NCBI GenBank assembly: GCA_024234325.1
Contig: JACKOJ010000001.1
Span: 186,001-250,000, forward strand
From: Pseudomonadales bacterium
Lineage (GTDB): Bacteria > Pseudomonadota > Gammaproteobacteria > Pseudomonadales > Pseudohongiellaceae
DNA length: 64,000 nucleotides
Reading direction: 5' to 3'
The translations under genes and the position numbers were made by a program. The notes under the pieces are model-generated. The model saw nothing but the letters and a program-made list of their open reading frames with translations. It was not told the origin of the DNA and did no database searches. Positions 61,314 to 64,000 of the stretch are shown here, piece by piece. Every line of letters starts with the position of its first letter. Position 1 is the stretch's first letter.

Positions 61314-62069
61314 ATGGCAGAGACAAAGCCAACATGGACAGAAGGCACTGTGGTGCGCAATACGCACCGTACACAGAACCTGTTCTCGCTGCAGATTGAA
61401 GCCGACATGGCTCCTTTCGAAGCCGGTCAGTACACCTCGCTGGGGCTGGATGTAGACGGGCAGCGGGTTGCACAGCCCTACTCCATTCTCAGTGCCCCGG
61501 GCGATCACCCCCTGGAATTCTTTTTCTACACCCAGCCCGACGGACAGTTGTCGGCGCGCCTGTCGCAACTGCAGACCGGCGACCGCGTCTGGGTACAGAG
61601 GCAGGCCGAGGGCAGTTTCACGCTGAAGCAGGTGCCCGCCGGAAAGTCCCTGTGGTTGCTGGCGACCGGCACCGGTGTTGCACCGTTTTTGTCGATGCTC
61701 AGGGAAGGCAGTCTCTGGCAACGCTTCGACCACGTTGGGCTGGTCTACGCCGTCCGGCACTGGGACGACATCGCCTACAGCGACCTGATCGACGCCAGCC
61801 GGGAACACTACGGGGAGCGCTTCAGCTTCGTGCCCTTCGTCAGCCGCGAAAAAGTGGAAGGCTGTGTCCACGGGCACATCCCGGCGAGCATCAGCAATGG
61901 CACCCTGGAGAGGGTGGCGGGACACACTTTCAGCCCCGAGCGCTCGCAGTTCATGCTGTGTGGCAATCCCGGCATGGTGCAGGATGCACTCGCCGCGCTG
62001 GAGCAACGGGGCTTTACCCGCAGCAGCAACGGCAACAGCGGTCACATCACACTCGAAGCCTATTGGTAG
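61314..62069 (+). CDS. fpr: ferredoxin/flavodoxin-NADP+ reductase
   Basis: A 251-residue FAD enzyme that moves electrons between NADPH and ferredoxin or flavodoxin. The FAD motif is QPYSILS, the NADP region is LLATGTGVAPFLSML and CGNPGMVQDAL, and the end EAYW is the family C-terminus (E. coli Fpr ends VWW/YW-like). I chose ATG 61314, which aligns with Fpr; the open frame extends to 61221 with no support. It is monocistronic and divergent from the DAACS gene. Confidence 0.92.
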   Translation: MAETKPTWTEGTVVRNTHRTQNLFSLQIEADMAPFEAGQYTSLGLDVDGQRVAQPYSILSAPGDHPLEFFFYTQPDGQLSARLSQLQTGDRVWVQRQAEGSFTLKQVPAGKSLWLLATGTGVAPFLSMLREGSLWQRFDHVGLVYAVRHWDDIAYSDLIDASREHYGERFSFVPFVSREKVEGCVHGHIPASISNGTLERVAGHTFSPERSQFMLCGNPGMVQDALAALEQRGFTRSSNGNSGHITLEAYW

Positions 62070-62086
62070 GTTTCCTCGCACAAAAA

Positions 62087-62115
62087 AAGGGCTGCTGCAC
62101 GCGGCAACAGCCCTT
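62087..62115 (-). terminator. terminator of the second TonB receptor
   Basis: An AAGGGCTG/CAGCCCTT hairpin with an inner TGC/GCA pairing precedes a T7 run on the minus strand, 43 nt past the receptor stop. It could also help end fpr transcription. Confidence 0.8.
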
Positions 62116-62157
62116 CCCGATGGCACGGGAAATATTAGGTCATCCTACAGACGGGCC

Positions 62158-64000
62158 TCATCCTCTCGGACTCCAGTCGAGCGATACCCAGAACTGACGC
62201 CCCCACGGTACTGACAGCCGTGTCTCTGCTCCGCCAATAATCGCCAGTCGCTGCGGTCGCTTGTTGAACACATTGTTCACCCCCACGCTGACCGTGAACT
62301 CGCTGTCGAAAAACTGATCGAAGATATGGGCATAGCGCGCATCCACAATGAACTCCCCATGAATGGTGCTTGGGGGGTTCAGGGTGTTGTCGCCGTCCTC
62401 GGGATAGAAATCCACTACCTGGTCATCGAACTTAATGCTGGTCCAGTGATTCACGGACACAGAGGCACTCTGTCGATCGCGGAACCAGTTCAGCTTGAGA
62501 TTGGACTTCACCTCCGGCAGCGGAGGCACAATTCCCGTGCGTCCATTCTGTCGACCCAGGGCCTCGGTGCGGATACCACTGAGATCCATATAGTCGTAGG
62601 TCAGATAGTAGGTGGACTGCAGGGTGGTGGTGAAACTGCCCCAGTCCTGCGTGTCCATGCGGTACTGGGCCTTCATGTCGATCAGGTCTGCCCACACCGA
62701 GCTGATGTTGGCCGACTGCACAAACAGGCGCGACACGGAACCGTTGGCGTAGCGCTGGATCGGATAGCCGGCAATGGTGGCCTTCTGGGCGAGCCACGCA
62801 TCGGCACGAGTGCGGGTAGCAGAGCCCGGCGTCGGATCGTAGCCTTCCTTGCTGATACCGGTTTCATCCAGGAACTGCTTGAACTGAAAGCCCACGGTGT
62901 CCTGCTGGCTCAGGGTGCGGATACGGTCCGTGTATTCGATCTCCTGGTAGTCCATGGAAAGATTCAATCCCTCCAGGGCAGAACCAGTGGGTTCCCAGGT
63001 AAAGCCGATATTCTGGATAGTGGAGGTTTCTGGCTGGAGGTTGGGGTTGCCGGACTGACACCAGATGCCTCCAATCAAGGGAGTATTGGTGAATTCATCC
63101 AATCCACTGAACATATCCGCGCAACGGTCGTCCGCCACAAACGGACGCGCCTGGAATGGGGAAGGTGCCAAAAAGCTTTCTCCCCAGGATGCCCGCAGCG
63201 CGAGCGATGGCAAGGCCTCCCAGCGCAGCGACACCTTGGGCGTGGTGGCCTCCAGGCCAAAATCCTTGAATTGCTCATGACGAACGGCCAATTGCGCATG
63301 CAGGGATTCCAGGATGGGCACTTCCAGTTCCGCAAACACCGAGCGGGTCTCCGACACGTACACGGCATCCTGCTGCCGTTCCCCCAGAATCTGACTGTTG
63401 GCGTAGTCTTCGCCCAGTTGGTCAAAGGGGTCCACGAAATCCATCATGGTCAGATCGCGCCACTGATAGCCGATGGCCATCTGCAAGGCACCCGCGGGCA
63501 GATCGAACAGTTCGCCAGTGATCAGCGTTTCGAACACATCCAGTTCATTTCGGCTGTCCAGTCGATTCGGATTGGACAGCATCAGCCAGTCAATCAACTC
63601 CTGTGAGTTACTGGTCACACCCTCCACATAGCGTGAGGACAACGGCGACTGCGACCCGAAGGGGTTGAACCACTCATTGCCATTGGGTCCGCCCTGACCG
63701 GACATGGCCAACTGTAACCGACTGGAACTGACGACCAGCTCATCCACCGTGCGCTTGTCCTTCTGACGTGCGTAATAGGTATAGCCAGTCCAGGTACCGG
63801 CGAGATCGTACTCTGCCTGCAGCTTGATACGGTTCAGCAGATAGTCACCATCCACTTTCTTGGAGGTGTCGGAGTAATAGGCACTGGGCAAGGTACCGCC
63901 CGTATTGCCGTACACCCGCCAGCTCCAGGGCGTCAGGTCTACGCCCCAGGGGTTGGCTGGGTGATTCGCGGGAATTTTCATGACCGCACGGTCATTGCCC
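62158..64000 (-). CDS. TonB-dependent receptor (partial, N-terminus outside window)
   Basis: The frame is open to the right edge and the first visible ATG (63981) is internal. About 614 C-terminal residues are seen, all beta-barrel; the signal peptide, TonB box and plug lie outside. Features include IPANHPANPWGVDL, ALRASWGESFLAPSPFQARPF (the RxSxG.GF-like barrel motif of TonB receptors), NPNLQPETSTIQNIGFTWEP and the end RQFWVSLDWSPRG. The ligand is unknown. A terminator follows the stop. Confidence 0.9.
   Translation of the reverse strand, partial: GNDRAVMKIPANHPANPWGVDLTPWSWRVYGNTGGTLPSAYYSDTSKKVDGDYLLNRIKLQAEYDLAGTWTGYTYYARQKDKRTVDELVVSSSRLQLAMSGQGGPNGNEWFNPFGSQSPLSSRYVEGVTSNSQELIDWLMLSNPNRLDSRNELDVFETLITGELFDLPAGALQMAIGYQWRDLTMMDFVDPFDQLGEDYANSQILGERQQDAVYVSETRSVFAELEVPILESLHAQLAVRHEQFKDFGLEATTPKVSLRWEALPSLALRASWGESFLAPSPFQARPFVADDRCADMFSGLDEFTNTPLIGGIWCQSGNPNLQPETSTIQNIGFTWEPTGSALEGLNLSMDYQEIEYTDRIRTLSQQDTVGFQFKQFLDETGISKEGYDPTPGSATRTRADAWLAQKATIAGYPIQRYANGSVSRLFVQSANISSVWADLIDMKAQYRMDTQDWGSFTTTLQSTYYLTYDYMDLSGIRTEALGRQNGRTGIVPPLPEVKSNLKLNWFRDRQSASVSVNHWTSIKFDDQVVDFYPEDGDNTLNPPSTIHGEFIVDARYAHIFDQFFDSEFTVSVGVNNVFNKRPQRLAIIGGAETRLSVPWGRQFWVSLDWSPRG

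Noticed and set aside
1..64000. CRISPR array, insertion sequence, rRNA operon or prophage
   Set aside because: I saw no regularly spaced repeats, transposase, rRNA or structural phage genes on either strand.

Overview
The window looks like the chromosome of a marine or halophilic gammaproteobacterium. The signs are ectoine synthesis genes, two NhaB-type Na+/H+ antiporters, TonB-dependent receptors, DUF1302/MMPL envelope modules and many c-type cytochromes. A member of the Cellvibrionales/Halieaceae-like group is plausible, but there is no rRNA or other marker here to settle it. Coding density is high and most genes sit in short operons with 1-8 nt overlaps. The only complete RNA gene seen is tRNA-Arg(TCG).

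Layout. 1-5043 (minus): a MacB-like ABC exporter (ATPase, FtsX-type permease, HlyD adaptor) running straight into an acetate kinase-like gene cut by the window edge. 5223-9744: a haem DUF3365 lipoprotein, a universal stress protein and tandem nhaB paralogues. 10078-19491: a MASE1-GGDEF cyclase; a TonB receptor followed by a Tat-exported flavin amine oxidase, a dihaem cytochrome c and a lipoprotein RidA (a likely extracytoplasmic amine-oxidation pathway); and a divergent CadC-like membrane regulator. 19504-24333: a glutaredoxin-type ArsC, a PAS-GGDEF protein and an arsenic operon arsR-arsI-arsC-acr3-MDR. 24342-27161: a hipBA pair with an array of operators, and a ParD-like protein overlapping map. 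27261-30792: an operon headed by a cytochrome c fused to a PHM/DBH-type copper monooxygenase, with two secreted unknown proteins and FNR-type boxes upstream.

31282-44248 is an accessory island flanked by 124-bp direct repeats and lying against tRNA-Arg. It carries five co-transcribed, mostly 4-nt-overlapping genes: an HTH-SNF2 helicase fusion, an Abi_C protein, a type III-like adenine methylase, a type III Res-like helicase with a PD-(D/E)xK end, and a giant Hsp90-fold (sacsin-like) ATPase with a zinc/HNH-like tail. A Phd/ParE-type pair follows. I read this as a composite anti-phage system. I do not recognise a published name for this gene set, and it is the most interesting part of the window.

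44766-64000: an HTH regulator, an alpha/beta hydrolase, an M48 metalloprotease, tag, the ectR/ectABC locus with a short leader ORF and an SSS transporter, a degenerate receiver protein next to an SDR lacking its catalytic Tyr/Lys, a DUF4156 lipoprotein, an MMPL-LolA-like-DUF1302 envelope module, a dicarboxylate/amino-acid symporter, ferredoxin-NADP reductase and a second TonB receptor cut by the right edge.
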